Part shown: positions 48,875 to 60,996 of the stretch, piece after piece
How the letters are laid out: the number at the start of each line of letters is the position of its first letter
How positions within the stretch are numbered: the stretch's first letter is position 1
Assembly (NCBI RefSeq): GCF_000721105.1
Contig: NZ_JOEV01000001.1
Span: 368,710 to 432,709, forward strand
Origin: Streptomyces cellulosae
GTDB taxonomy: Bacteria > Actinomycetota > Actinomycetes > Streptomycetales > Streptomycetaceae
DNA length: 64,000 bases
Direction of reading: 5' to 3'
The notes under the pieces: generated by a model
What the model saw: the letters and a program-made list of their open reading frames with translations, nothing else
Told to the model about the DNA's origin: nothing
Databases searched by the model: none
Program-made: the position numbers and the translations under genes

Positions 48875-50322
48875 TCAGGGCGAGAGGGAGAGAACGTGGC
48901 AGGCCCAGGCGTCCAGGTCGACGTACAGACCGCCATCGGTGAGTTCGTCGCCGTCGCGATCGTACGTCCGCCCGGTGAACAGGTCGGTCAGGCGGTGCTC
49001 CCGCCCCCGCAGGCCGTCCCAGGGCAGGGGCACGCGTGCCTGGGCCGCGCGGTCGGAGTGGTTGACGACGATCAGGTGCCGCGCGTTCTCGTCGGTCCAG
49101 CTCCAGGCCAGCAGGTGGCGGTGGGTGTCGTTGTCCGGCCACCCCGCCGGGTCCGCCTGCCGCCAGGTGCCGCGGCGAACGGCGGACGCGGTCGGCAGCA
49201 GACGGCCGTAGAACTCGCGTATCTCCTCGTCGACCGGTTCCTGCGGCCTGCGGGTGAGGAACACCGGTGAACGTACGCGGCGGCCCTCGAACTGACCCTC
49301 GTGCCAGAGTGTCGCGCCGGGCAGGGTGGCGACGGCGACGGCTGCCGCACGTCCCCGCGCGCCGGGCACGGTCGCGGCGGCCCTCGGCTCGTCGTGGTTC
49401 TCCAGGAAGCGGACGAGTCCCTGCTGGTGGGCGAGATCCGCCCGGAGATGGGCGCGGACGGATTCCGCGTCCTCGTGGAGGAGGCGGTCGTAGAGGCGTT
49501 TGTCGTAGCAGTGGTCGAAGCCCTGCTGCTGGAGGGGCCGTTCGAGGTCCCAGTAGGCCTCGGCGACGAGGAGGAGGCCGGGGTGGCGCTCGCGGACGCG
49601 CGGGACGACGTACGGCCAGAAGTCCTCCGTGGGCGGCCGCCCCGCCCGCTCTCCCCAGGTCTTCGCGAAGATGTCGTTCATCATCAGCATCGCCATGTCG
49701 CAGCGCACGCCGTCCGCCTGGTCGCCGATGGAGACGAGCGTGTCCACGGTGGCCGCGCGCAGGTCGTCGCTGAAGGCGTTGAGCTGGACCACGTCCGGCC
49801 AGGGCGGGAAGTACGGATCGCGGCCACGGGCGTAGATCCGCCCGCCGGTCTCGACGAAGGCGTCGGGTGCGTGGGCGAGGTCGTCCGTCGTGCCCTGGAT
49901 CAGGCAGTCGGGGCGTTCGATGAGCCAGGGGTGGTCGGGGGCCACGTGGTTGGGGACGTAGTCGAGGATCAACCGCAGTCCACGTGCGGCCAGTTGGGCG
50001 CGGGCGGCGGCCAGACCCTCCGGTCCGCCGAGACGGGCGTCGACGACGTAGTTCCGTACGCAGTACGGGGATCCGGTGACGTCCGCCTCGGTGAGGTCGG
50101 GCAGGGCCTCACGGAAGGAGGCCAGGAGTCGCTCGTCGCGCAGGGCGATGCGCTCTCCGGCCGGGCTGCGCTCCCAGACGCCCATCAGCCAGACGGTGTC
50201 GATGCCGGGACGGGCCACGTCGTCCCAGATTTCGCCGGGCACGTCACCCAGGCCGATCGGGCGCCGGTACCGTCGGCTCAACTCACCGAGCCACACCAGG
50301 GTGTTGATCTCGTGGACGACCG

Positions 50323-50326
<4 letters not shown>
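48875..50326 (-). CDS. GH13 alpha-amylase family protein
   Basis: A 483-residue (beta/alpha)8-barrel alpha-glucan-active enzyme. Conserved regions are LDYVPNH (121-127, region I), DGVRCDMAM with nucleophile Asp210 (II), VAEAYWD with acid/base Glu256 (III) and FLENHDEP with Asp312 (IV). The C-terminal beta-domain ends CHVLSLSP. There is no signal peptide, so it acts in the cytoplasm. GTG 50326 overlaps the stop of the GH63-type gene (GTGA), so the two enzymes are made together. Subfamily and substrate are not determined. Confidence 0.9.
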
Positions 50327-53037
<2,711 letters not shown>

Positions 53038-53154
53038 CGCCTGCTCTCCTCACTGCCCGGCAGCGCATGCGTCCGGACGTCCAGAGTCCGCCGCCCCGGA
53101 CCGGGCCGCAATGCCGAAGGGCCGTGAGGAAGCGGGCGGTGGCGTTCCGCCAAC

Positions 53155-56100
53155 CTACGCGATCTCGACGAGCAGGTCGCCGCCCTCCACCTGCTGGATC
53201 TTGTTGATGGCGAGCCGGGAGACGCGGCCGGCCTTCGGGGCGGTGATCGCGGCCTCCATCTTCATCGCCTCGATGGTGGCGACCGTGGCCCCGGCGTCCA
53301 CCTCGTCGCCCTCCGCGGCCGTGAGGGTCACGACTCCGGCGAAGGGCGCGGCGACGTGACCGGGGTTGGCGCGGTCGGCCTTCTCGGTGGAGGGGATGTC
53401 GGAGGAGGCGGCGGTGTCGCGGACCTGGATGGGCCGCAGCTGGCCGTTCAGGGACGACATCACGGTGCGCAGGCCGCGTTCGTCGGCCTCGCCGATGGCC
53501 TCCAGCGCGATGAGGAGCCGGACGCCGGGTTCGAGGTCGACGGCGTACTCCTTCCCGGGCCTGAGGCCGTAGAAGAAGTCCTTGCTGTCCAGCAGGCTGG
53601 TGTCGCCGTAGGTCTCGCGGTGCGTCTCGTACTCGCGCGTCGGGCCGGGGAAGAGCAGGCGGTTGAGCGTGCCGCGCCGGTCCTTCTCCAGGCCGGTGCG
53701 GTCCTCGGGGGCCAGTTCCTGTACCGGCTTGGCCTCGGCGCGGCCCTTGAGCGCCTTGCTGCGGAAGGGCTCCGGCCAGCCGCCGGGCGGGGTGCCCAGC
53801 TCGCCGCGGAGGAAGCCGATGACGGAGTCCGGGATGTCGTACTTGTCGGGCGTCGCCTCGAACTCCTTCGGTGACACGCCGGCTCCGACGAGGTGCAGGG
53901 CGAGGTCGCCGACCACCTTGGAGGACGGGGTGACCTTCACCAGGTGGCCGAGGATGCGGTCGGCGGCGGCGTACATCGCCTCGATGTCCTCGAAGCGGTC
54001 GCCGAGGCCGAGGGCGACGGCCTGGGTGCGCAGGTTGGAGAGCTGGCCGCCGGGGATCTCGTGGTCGTAGACACGGCCGGTCGGGGAGGCGAGGCCCGCC
54101 TCGAAGGGGGCGTAGATCTTGCGGACGCTCTCCCAGTAGGGCTCCAGGTCGCCGACGGCTTTCAGGTCGAGTCCGGTGGGCCGTTCGGAGTAGTCGGTCG
54201 CGGCCACGATCGCCGACAGCGACGGCTGCGAGGTGGTGCCCGCCATCGAGGCGACCGCCCCGTCCACGGCGTCCGCGCCGGCCTGGATCGCGGCGAGGTA
54301 GGTGGCGAGCTGGCCGCCCGCCGTGTCGTGGGTGTGCAGGTGCACCGGCAGGTCGAACTCGCGGCGCAGGGCGGAGACCAGCTTCGCGGCGGCGGGAGCC
54401 CGCAGCAGGCCCGCCATGTCCTTGACGGCGAGGACGTGGGCGCCCGCGTCCACGATCTGCTCGGCCAGGCGCAGGTAGTAGTCGAGCGTGTACAGCTGCT
54501 CGTTCGGGTCGGACAGGTCGGAGGTGTAGCAGAGGGCGACCTCGGCGATCGCGGTGCCGGTGGCGCGTACGGCGTCGATGGCGGGGCGCATCTGGCCGAC
54601 GTCGTTGAGCGCGTCGAAGATGCGGAAGATGTCGATGCCGGTGTCCGCGGCCTCCTGCACGAAGGCGTCGGTCACCTCGGTGGGATACGGCGTGTAGCCG
54701 ACGGTGTTGCGGCCGCGCAGCAGCATCTGCAGGCAGATGTTCGGGACGGCCTCGCGCAGGGCGGCCAGGCGCTCCCACGGGTCCTCGGCCAGGAAGCGGA
54801 GGGCGACGTCGTAGGTGGCGCCGCCCCAGCACTCCAGGGACAGCAGCTCGGGCAGGGTGCGTGCCACGACCGGGGCGACGGCGAGCATGTCCTTGGTGCG
54901 GACGCGGGTGGCGAGGAGCGACTGGTGGGCGTCACGGAAGGTGGTGTCGGTGACGCCGATGGTCGGGGACTCGCGCAGCCGGCGGGCGAAGCCCTCGGGG
55001 CCGAGTGCGGTGAGCAGCTGCTTGGAGCCGGCGGGGGGTTCGGTGTCGGTGACCGGCGGCAGTTTGGTACTGGGGTCGATCAGGTCGGGCCGCTCGCCGT
55101 GCGGCTTGTTCACCGTCACGTCGGCCAGGTAGGTGAGCAGCTTGGTGCCGCGGTCGGCGGAGTGGCGGGAGGTCAGCAGGTGCGGGCGCTGCTCGATGAA
55201 CGACGTGGTGACCCGGCCCGCCTGGAAGTCCGGGTCGTCGAGGACGGCCTGCAGGAACGGGATGTTGGTGGCCACGCCGCGGATGCGGAACTCTGCCACG
55301 GCACGCCGGGCGCGGTTGACCGCGGTGGTGAAGTCCCGGCCCCGGCAGGTGAGTTTGACCAGCATCGAGTCGAAGTGGGCGCTGATCTCCGTACCGGCGT
55401 GGGTGGTTCCGCCGTCGAGCCGGATGCCCGAGCCGCCCGGCGAGCGGTACGCGCTGATCCGGCCGGTGTCCGGGCGGAAGCCGTTGGCGGGGTCCTCGGT
55501 GGTGATCCGGCACTGGAGGGCGGCGCCGCGCAGGGTGACCGTCTCCTGGGACAGGCCGAGGTCGGCCAGGGTCTCGCCGGCGGCGATGCGCAGCTGGGCC
55601 TGGACGAGGTCGACGTCGGTGACCTCCTCGGTGACCGTGTGCTCGACCTGGATGCGCGGGTTCATCTCGATGAAGACGTGGTTGCCGTCGCGGTCGAGCA
55701 GGAACTCCACGGTGCCGGCGTTGCGGTAGCCGATCTCCCGGGCGAAGCGCACCGCGTCGGCGCAGATCCGCTCGCGCAGCTCCGGGTCGAGGTTGGGCGC
55801 GGGCGCGAGCTCGATCACCTTCTGGTGGCGGCGCTGCACCGAGCAGTCGCGTTCGAAGAGGTGGATGACGTTGCCCTGGCCGTCGGCGAGGATCTGCACC
55901 TCGATGTGCCGGGGTTCGACGACGGCCTTCTCCAGGAAGACGGTGGCGTCGCCGAACGCGGAGGCCGCCTCGCGGGCCGCCGCCTCGATGGACTCCCGCA
56001 GCTGCGCCGGCTCCTCGACCCGTCGCATGCCGCGCCCGCCGCCGCCGGCGACCGCCTTGACGAAGACGGGGAAGCCGACGTCCTCGGCGGCGCGGACCAG

Positions 56101-56529
56101 TTCGTCCACGTCGCTGGAGGGCGCCGAGGAGCCCAGGACGGGAACGCCGGCCGCGCGGGCCGCGGCCACCGCGCGGGCCTTGTTGCCCGTCAGCTCCAGG
56201 ATCTGCGCGCTCGGCCCGACGAAGGTGATGCCCGCCTCCTCGCACGCGCGCGCGAGGTCGGGGTTCTCCGAGAGGAAGCCGTAGCCCGGGTAGACGGCGT
56301 CGGCGCCGGCCTGGCGGGCGGCGCGGACGATCTCCTCCACGGAGAGGTAGGCCCGTACGGGATGCCCCGGTTCACCGATCTCGTAGGCCTCGTCGGCCTT
56401 CATCCGGTGCAGTGAGTTGCGGTCCTCGTACGGGAAGACGGCGACGGTCCGCGCGCCCACCTCGTAGCCTGCGCGGAACGCGCGAATCGCGATCTCACCA
56501 CGGTTGGCGACCAGTACCTTGCGGAGCAT
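53155..56529 (-). CDS. pyc: Pyruvate carboxylase
   Basis: A 1124-residue biotin enzyme that carboxylates pyruvate to oxaloacetate (anaplerosis). Biotin carboxylase: residues 1-450, with KVLVANRGEIAIRAFRAG, FVKAVAGGGGRGMR (ATP grasp) and FIEMNPRIQVEHTVTEEVT. Carboxyltransferase: from ~530, with TFRDAHQSLLATRVRTKDM, LECWGGATYDVALRFL, VKDMAGLLRAP and HLHTHDTAGG. The C-terminal biotinyl domain has EAMKMEA with biotinyl-Lys1090. Single-chain layout and length are standard. ATG 56529 has GAAGGGAACGGGA upstream. It is monocistronic as far as can be seen. Confidence 0.97.
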   Translation of the reverse strand: MLRKVLVANRGEIAIRAFRAGYEVGARTVAVFPYEDRNSLHRMKADEAYEIGEPGHPVRAYLSVEEIVRAARQAGADAVYPGYGFLSENPDLARACEEAGITFVGPSAQILELTGNKARAVAAARAAGVPVLGSSAPSSDVDELVRAAEDVGFPVFVKAVAGGGGRGMRRVEEPAQLRESIEAAAREAASAFGDATVFLEKAVVEPRHIEVQILADGQGNVIHLFERDCSVQRRHQKVIELAPAPNLDPELRERICADAVRFAREIGYRNAGTVEFLLDRDGNHVFIEMNPRIQVEHTVTEEVTDVDLVQAQLRIAAGETLADLGLSQETVTLRGAALQCRITTEDPANGFRPDTGRISAYRSPGGSGIRLDGGTTHAGTEISAHFDSMLVKLTCRGRDFTTAVNRARRAVAEFRIRGVATNIPFLQAVLDDPDFQAGRVTTSFIEQRPHLLTSRHSADRGTKLLTYLADVTVNKPHGERPDLIDPSTKLPPVTDTEPPAGSKQLLTALGPEGFARRLRESPTIGVTDTTFRDAHQSLLATRVRTKDMLAVAPVVARTLPELLSLECWGGATYDVALRFLAEDPWERLAALREAVPNICLQMLLRGRNTVGYTPYPTEVTDAFVQEAADTGIDIFRIFDALNDVGQMRPAIDAVRATGTAIAEVALCYTSDLSDPNEQLYTLDYYLRLAEQIVDAGAHVLAVKDMAGLLRAPAAAKLVSALRREFDLPVHLHTHDTAGGQLATYLAAIQAGADAVDGAVASMAGTTSQPSLSAIVAATDYSERPTGLDLKAVGDLEPYWESVRKIYAPFEAGLASPTGRVYDHEIPGGQLSNLRTQAVALGLGDRFEDIEAMYAAADRILGHLVKVTPSSKVVGDLALHLVGAGVSPKEFEATPDKYDIPDSVIGFLRGELGTPPGGWPEPFRSKALKGRAEAKPVQELAPEDRTGLEKDRRGTLNRLLFPGPTREYETHRETYGDTSLLDSKDFFYGLRPGKEYAVDLEPGVRLLIALEAIGEADERGLRTVMSSLNGQLRPIQVRDTAASSDIPSTEKADRANPGHVAAPFAGVVTLTAAEGDEVDAGATVATIEAMKMEAAITAPKAGRVSRLAINKIQQVEGGDLLVEIA

Positions 56530-56627
56530 TCCCGTTCCCTTCGGCCTGCCGGTGAAGAACACCATGGTCCCCGCTATACCCCGACCGTGCCATGAGACCC
56601 GGGTCACGCGCAGATGTGTCACACACC

Positions 56628-57267
56628 TCAGACCGGGCCGGGCCCCACCCCCTTCAGACGCTCCAGATCGGAGGGGCGGACCTGGATGACCAGGAGGGCG
56701 ATCAGCGCGGCGACCGCGGCGAAGACCGCGGCCCCGACGAAGGCGGCCGAGACCCCGCAGGTGAGGACCTCGTCGAACCAGGGGCTCGGGAGCCGGCCGG
56801 TGCGCTGGAAGCGCAGGCGCTCGGCGGGGGTCGCCTGGGCCAGGAAGCGCGACACCTGTCGGCCGGCCTCGTGAGTGCCGGCCGTGCCGAACACCGTGAC
56901 CAGGATGGACAGCCCGAGCGAGGCCGCCGACCTGCTGGGTGGCGTTGAGGAGCCCGGAGGCCGCGCCGGTCTCCCGGACGGAGACGCCGGACAGGGCCAT
57001 CAGGGTGAGCGAGACGAACTCCATGCCCATGCCCAGGGCGAAGACGAGGATCGGGCCGAGGACACTGCCGGCGTAGGTGGAGTGGACGTCGGTCAGGGTC
57101 AGCCAGGCCAGGCCCGCGGAGGCGAGGAGCGCGCCCCCCACCATGAAGGGCTTGGGGCCGGACTTCGGCAGGAACCGCGAGGCCAGCCCGGCACCGACCG
57201 CGATGACCACGCTGACCGGCAGGAAGGCCGCCGGCGCGCAGCCGGTCGGCTGCGGGCTGCTGCTCAT
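56628..57267 (-). pseudogene. C-terminal half of a DHA2-type MFS transporter, frame-shifted
   Basis: 57267-56925 reads AAFLPVSVVIAVGAGLASRFLPKSGPKPFMVGGALL ... GMGMEFVSLTLMALSGVSVRETGAASGLLNATQQVGG, which are helices 9-12 of a drug:H+ antiporter. One extra C near 56920 then shifts the frame. The correct continuation (SLGLSILVTVFGTAGTHEAGRQ ... FVGAAVFAAVAALIALLVI ... ERLKGVGPGPV) is in the next frame and ends at 56628-56630. The N-terminal ~280 residues are missing. It is a dead exporter gene. Confidence 0.82.
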
Positions 57268-57311
57268 GGTGTGCCGTCTCTCGAGGGCTCACGTCCTCGC
57301 GACGCCTGGGT

Positions 57312-57332
57312 GAACGGTGGCGTACACCGTTC
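57312..57332. other. Inverted repeat downstream of the GntR gene
   Basis: GAACGGTG and CACCGTTC form a perfect 8-bp stem with a GCGTA loop. It lies 55-75 bp past the GntR stop codon on the minus strand and could be its terminator. Confidence 0.5.
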
Positions 57333-57386
57333 GACCGTACGCCGGTGCCCCGACCGTCACCACTCGAGCGCCGGGGCCTGGACGGG

Positions 57387-58100
57387 TCACTCCCAGACGA
57401 CGACATTGCGCCGCACCGGCACCGTGGAGGCGCCGGCGGCGAACAGTTCCGGCGAGTGCGCGCGGATGCGTTCGATGTCCTGGAAGACGGCCCGCAGATG
57501 GGTGCGCATCGCGGTACGGGCGAGCGGGACGTCTCCGCCGACGACCGCGTCGAGGATCTCGTGGTGCTGGGCGGCGAACACGGCCGGGGACTCGTTCTCG
57601 TGCAGGCCGAGACGCCGGGCCCGGTCGAGGTGGCCCTTGGCGGCGGCGACGGTGGTCCACACGTTGCCGTGGCCGCTCAGCCGCATCAGGCCGTGGTGGA
57701 AGGCCTCGTCCAGGGTGAAGAACTCCTCCAGGTCGAGGTCGGCGTGGCGCTGGCGCTTGAGGTTGTCCCGCAGTTCCTCGACGAGGGCGGCGTCGAGGTC
57801 GCCGGGCAGGTCGTCGAGCGAGGCGAGTTCGACCGCCTCCCGCAGGAACTGCGCGTCGGCGACCTGCGCCGGGTCCACCCGGGAGACGAACGATCCGATC
57901 TTCGGGAAGACCTGTACCAGGCCCTCCTGGGCCAGCAGGATCAGGCTCTCCCGCACCGGGGTGCGGCTGACGCCCATGGAGGCGGCGAGTTCGTTCTCCG
58001 ACAGGGCGGCGCCGGGGGCGAGTTCGAGGGTCAGGACCATCTGGCGCAACTTCAGGTAGATGTCACGCCGACTCGTCCGCCGGCCGTTGGTATGAGCCAT
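57387..58100 (-). CDS. GntR-family (FadR/FCD) regulator of the sugar-acid cluster
   Basis: A 237-residue regulator. The winged helix runs RRDIYLKLRQMVLTLELAPGAALSENELAASMGVSRTPVRESLILLAQEGLVQVFPKIGSFVSRV (~11-75). The FCD effector domain follows, with LDEAFHHGLMRLSGH and HHEILDAVVGGD carrying the metal-binding Asp/His set. It is divergent from ManD with a perfect CTTGTATACAAG palindrome between them, so it very likely represses the manD-uxuB-MFS-dehydrogenase operon and responds to a hexuronate intermediate (inference). Confidence 0.93.
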   Translation of the reverse strand: MAHTNGRRTSRRDIYLKLRQMVLTLELAPGAALSENELAASMGVSRTPVRESLILLAQEGLVQVFPKIGSFVSRVDPAQVADAQFLREAVELASLDDLPGDLDAALVEELRDNLKRQRHADLDLEEFFTLDEAFHHGLMRLSGHGNVWTTVAAAKGHLDRARRLGLHENESPAVFAAQHHEILDAVVGGDVPLARTAMRTHLRAVFQDIERIRAHSPELFAAGASTVPVRRNVVVWE

Positions 58101-58154
58101 GGGCCCATCGTACGTAGAGCGGCGGCCAAGTATTGCCCTGCTGCGCGACTAGTG

Positions 58155-58166
58155 CTTGTATACAAG
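58155..58166. promoter_or_regulatory. GntR/FCD-type operator CTTGTATACAAG
   Basis: A perfect 12-bp palindrome with flanking AGTG/TGCT, located 55 bp upstream of the GntR start and 83 bp upstream of the ManD start. The TTGTATACAA core is typical of FCD-type GntR proteins. Its TATACA could coincide with a -10 element. Confidence 0.78.
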
Positions 58167-58248
58167 TGCTTCGCGACCAGAAAGCCGACCAAGGAGTCCG
58201 CCTTGGAGGACCCGAGGGTCCGCCGAGGAGTCCGACCTAGGAGCCGCA

Positions 58249-59457
58249 GTGAGCAAGATCGAGCGTGTGGAGGTGTTCGTCGCCTCCCCCGGCCGCACCT
58301 TCGTCACCTTGCGCATCACCACCACCGACGGCGTGACCGGACTGGGTGACGCCACCCTCAACGGCCGTGAACTGGCCGTGGCGAGTTACCTGCGCGACCA
58401 CGTGGCCCCGCTGCTGACCGGCCGGGACCCGGCCCGCATCGAGGACATGTGGCAGTACCTCTACAAGGGCGCCTACTGGCGGCGCGGGCCGGTCACGATG
58501 ACCGCGATCGCCGCCGTCGACACCGCCCTGTGGGACATCAAGGGCAAGGTCGCCGCGCTGCCCGTCTACGAGCTCCTCGGCGGCCGCTCCCGGGACGGCG
58601 TCCTGGTCTACTCCCACGCCAGCGGCACCGACGTGCCCTCCCTCCTGGACGACGTGGAGCGCTATCTGGAGCTGGGCTACAAGGCCGTACGCGCGCAGGC
58701 GGCGGTGCCCGACGTCGGCGGGACGTACGGGGTGCGCAAGGGCAAGGTCTACGAGCCCGCCGCGACCGAACTGCCCGACGAGCAGCCCTGGGACACCGAG
58801 GCGTACCTCGGCTTCGCGCCCTCCTACCTGGAAGCCGTACGGGAGCGCTTCGGCTTCGGTTTCCATCTCCTGCACGACGTGCACCACCGGCTCAGCCCGA
58901 TCGAGGCGGCCCGGTTCGGCAAGAGCGTCGAGGACTGCCGGCTGCTGTGGATGGAGGACCCCACCCCGGCCGAGAACCAGGAGGCGTTCCGGCTGATCCG
59001 GCAGCACACCACGACGCCGATCGCGGTCGGCGAAGTGATGAACTCGATCTGGGACGTCCAGCACCTGATCACCGAACAGCTCGTCGACTACGTCCGCACC
59101 ACCGTCGTGCACGCCGGCGGCATCACGCACCTGCGGCGGATCTTCGACCTCGCCGCCCTGTACCAGGTGCGCACCGGCTCCCACGGCGCGACCGACCTCT
59201 CCCCCGTCAGCATGGCCGCCGCCGTCCACCTCGACCTCACCGTGCCGAACTTCGGCATCCAGGAGTACATGGGCCACCCCGACGAGACCGCCGAGGTCTT
59301 CCGTACCGGGGTCACCTTCGCCGACGGCATGCTGCACCCCTCCGAGGAGCCGGGCCTGGGCGTCGAGTACGACGAGAAGGCGGCCGAGCGGTTCCCCTAC
59401 CAGCGGCGTTATCTGCCCATCGCGCGGCGCCTCGACGGGTCGGTGCACGACTGGTGA
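58249..59457 (+). CDS. manD: D-mannonate dehydratase family enzyme (RspA/ManD, enolase superfamily)
   Basis: A 402-residue enzyme that dehydrates D-mannonate (sometimes D-gluconate) to 2-keto-3-deoxygluconate. ManD-type signatures are [59 protein letters not shown], the long loop [52 protein letters not shown] and [11 protein letters not shown]. The GTG start has AGGAG 5 nt upstream. It is first in an operon with UxuB (GTGA overlap). The UxuB linkage supports true mannonate activity rather than the low-activity ManD subgroup. Confidence 0.92.
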   Translation: MSKIERVEVFVASPGRTFVTLRITTTDGVTGLGDATLNGRELAVASYLRDHVAPLLTGRDPARIEDMWQYLYKGAYWRRGPVTMTAIAAVDTALWDIKGKVAALPVYELLGGRSRDGVLVYSHASGTDVPSLLDDVERYLELGYKAVRAQAAVPDVGGTYGVRKGKVYEPAATELPDEQPWDTEAYLGFAPSYLEAVRERFGFGFHLLHDVHHRLSPIEAARFGKSVEDCRLLWMEDPTPAENQEAFRLIRQHTTTPIAVGEVMNSIWDVQHLITEQLVDYVRTTVVHAGGITHLRRIFDLAALYQVRTGSHGATDLSPVSMAAAVHLDLTVPNFGIQEYMGHPDETAEVFRTGVTFADGMLHPSEEPGLGVEYDEKAAERFPYQRRYLPIARRLDGSVHDW

Positions 59458-60914
59458 GCGCAATGTCGAACCGTGGCGCTCCGTTGAACCGCAAGGCGGC
59501 CACCCGGCTCGCCCCCGGGCTGCGTCCCGCGGTCGATCCCGCCGCACTGCGCACCCGGGTCGTCCACTTCGGTCTCGGCGCCTTCCACCGGGCGCACCAG
59601 GCGGTGTACACCGAGCGTGCCGCCGCCCTCTCCGGCGAACCCTGGGGCATCACGGCGGTCGCCCCCCGTTCCGCGAAGACCGTACGCGCCCTGCGGGACC
59701 AGGACTGTCTGTACTCGGTCACCGAGCGCCGTCCGGACGGGCACCGCACGCGGGTCGTGGGTTCGATCGTGGACGCGCTGGTGATGGGACCCGACGCCCA
59801 GGACGTCGACGCCCTGCTCGCCGATCCCGAGGTGACGGTCGTGACGCTCACCGTCACCGAGAAGGGCTACCACCGCTCTCCCGCGACCGGCGCTCTGGAC
59901 AGCGCGGCCCCGCCGGTCGCCGCGGACCTCGCGGCGGACCCCGCCGGGCCCCTCGGCACGGTGGTCGGGCGCCTCGCCACCGGGCTGGCGGCACGCATGC
60001 GGGCCGGTGCGGCGCCGATCAGTGTCGTGTCCTGCGACAACATGGCGGACAACGGTGACGCGCTGCGCCGGGTCGTCCACGATTTCGTCCGGGCGTCCGC
60101 CTGGCCGGACCGGGCGCGGGTCCTGGATCTGATGGCCTCCTCCGTCGCCTTCCCCGCGACGGTCGTGGACCGGATCGTGCCCGCGACCGCCGATTCCGAC
60201 CTGGCGGCGGCCCACGCCGCTCTCGGTGTACGCGACGCCCTGTGCGTTGCCGCCGAGCCGTACCGGCAGTGGGTGCTGGAGGACTCCTTCGCCGCGCCCC
60301 GGCCGACCTGGGAGCGGGACGGCGCCCTGTTCGTCCCGGACGTGACGCCGTACCAGCTGACGAAGCTGCGGCTGCTGAACGGCTCCCACTCGGCGCTCGC
60401 CTACCTCGGCGCGGCCGCGGGCCTCACCACGATCGCCGAGACGATGGCGGCCGACTGGGGCGAACGGCTCGTGCGGACGCTGTGCGCGGAGGTCGCCCCG
60501 ACGCTCCCCGCGGGCCACCCCGATCCCGTGGAATACGCCGAGGACCTCGTCGTGCGGTTCCGCAATCCCGCGATGCGGCACCTGCTGCGGCAGATCGGCA
60601 CCGACGGATCCGTGAAGATCACGGAACGCTGGCTGCCCGCACTGCGGGCGCTGCGGGCCCGTGGTGCGAGCACGCCGGTGCTGGAACTCGCCCTCGCCGC
60701 CTGGATGTCGAGCACCCGCCCGGCCGATGGTGTCCTCCCCGACCCCGCGGCCGAGGCGCTCGCCGGCTGCTGGGGCCCCTCGACCCGCCCGTCCGCGTCG
60801 GTACGCGCCCTGTTGCGCGTCCTCGGTGCGGCGGACCTGGCGGCGGACGACGCCCTCGTCGCCGCCGTCGCCGACCGGCTGCCCGCGCTGCGGGCCGGAC
60901 GCGTCGAGGCCTGA
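59454..60914 (+). CDS. uxuB: Mannitol dehydrogenase family, probable fructuronate reductase
   Basis: A 486-residue polyol-specific long-chain dehydrogenase. The N-terminal Rossmann begins [20 protein letters not shown]. Mid-region: [15 protein letters not shown]. The catalytic Lys-Asn-His set is in [17 protein letters not shown]. It reduces D-fructuronate to D-mannonate with NADH, supplying the ManD substrate. GTG 59454 overlaps the ManD stop; an ATG three codons on is an alternative. A dedicated mannitol role is less likely in this context. Confidence 0.88.
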   Translation: MSAMSNRGAPLNRKAATRLAPGLRPAVDPAALRTRVVHFGLGAFHRAHQAVYTERAAALSGEPWGITAVAPRSAKTVRALRDQDCLYSVTERRPDGHRTRVVGSIVDALVMGPDAQDVDALLADPEVTVVTLTVTEKGYHRSPATGALDSAAPPVAADLAADPAGPLGTVVGRLATGLAARMRAGAAPISVVSCDNMADNGDALRRVVHDFVRASAWPDRARVLDLMASSVAFPATVVDRIVPATADSDLAAAHAALGVRDALCVAAEPYRQWVLEDSFAAPRPTWERDGALFVPDVTPYQLTKLRLLNGSHSALAYLGAAAGLTTIAETMAADWGERLVRTLCAEVAPTLPAGHPDPVEYAEDLVVRFRNPAMRHLLRQIGTDGSVKITERWLPALRALRARGASTPVLELALAAWMSSTRPADGVLPDPAAEALAGCWGPSTRPSASVRALLRVLGAADLAADDALVAAVADRLPALRAGRVEA

Positions 60915-60996
60915 GCCGCCCCGCCCCGCACCACCCGTACCTGAGCCACCTCCCACGCGAGAGCCGCACTTCAGTCCCCGGACGACGGAGTTCACG

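Noticed and set aside
53893..56415. 840-codon frame antisense to pyruvate carboxylase
   Set aside because: Composition (Gly/Val/Arg) and lack of motifs mark it as a shadow of pyc.
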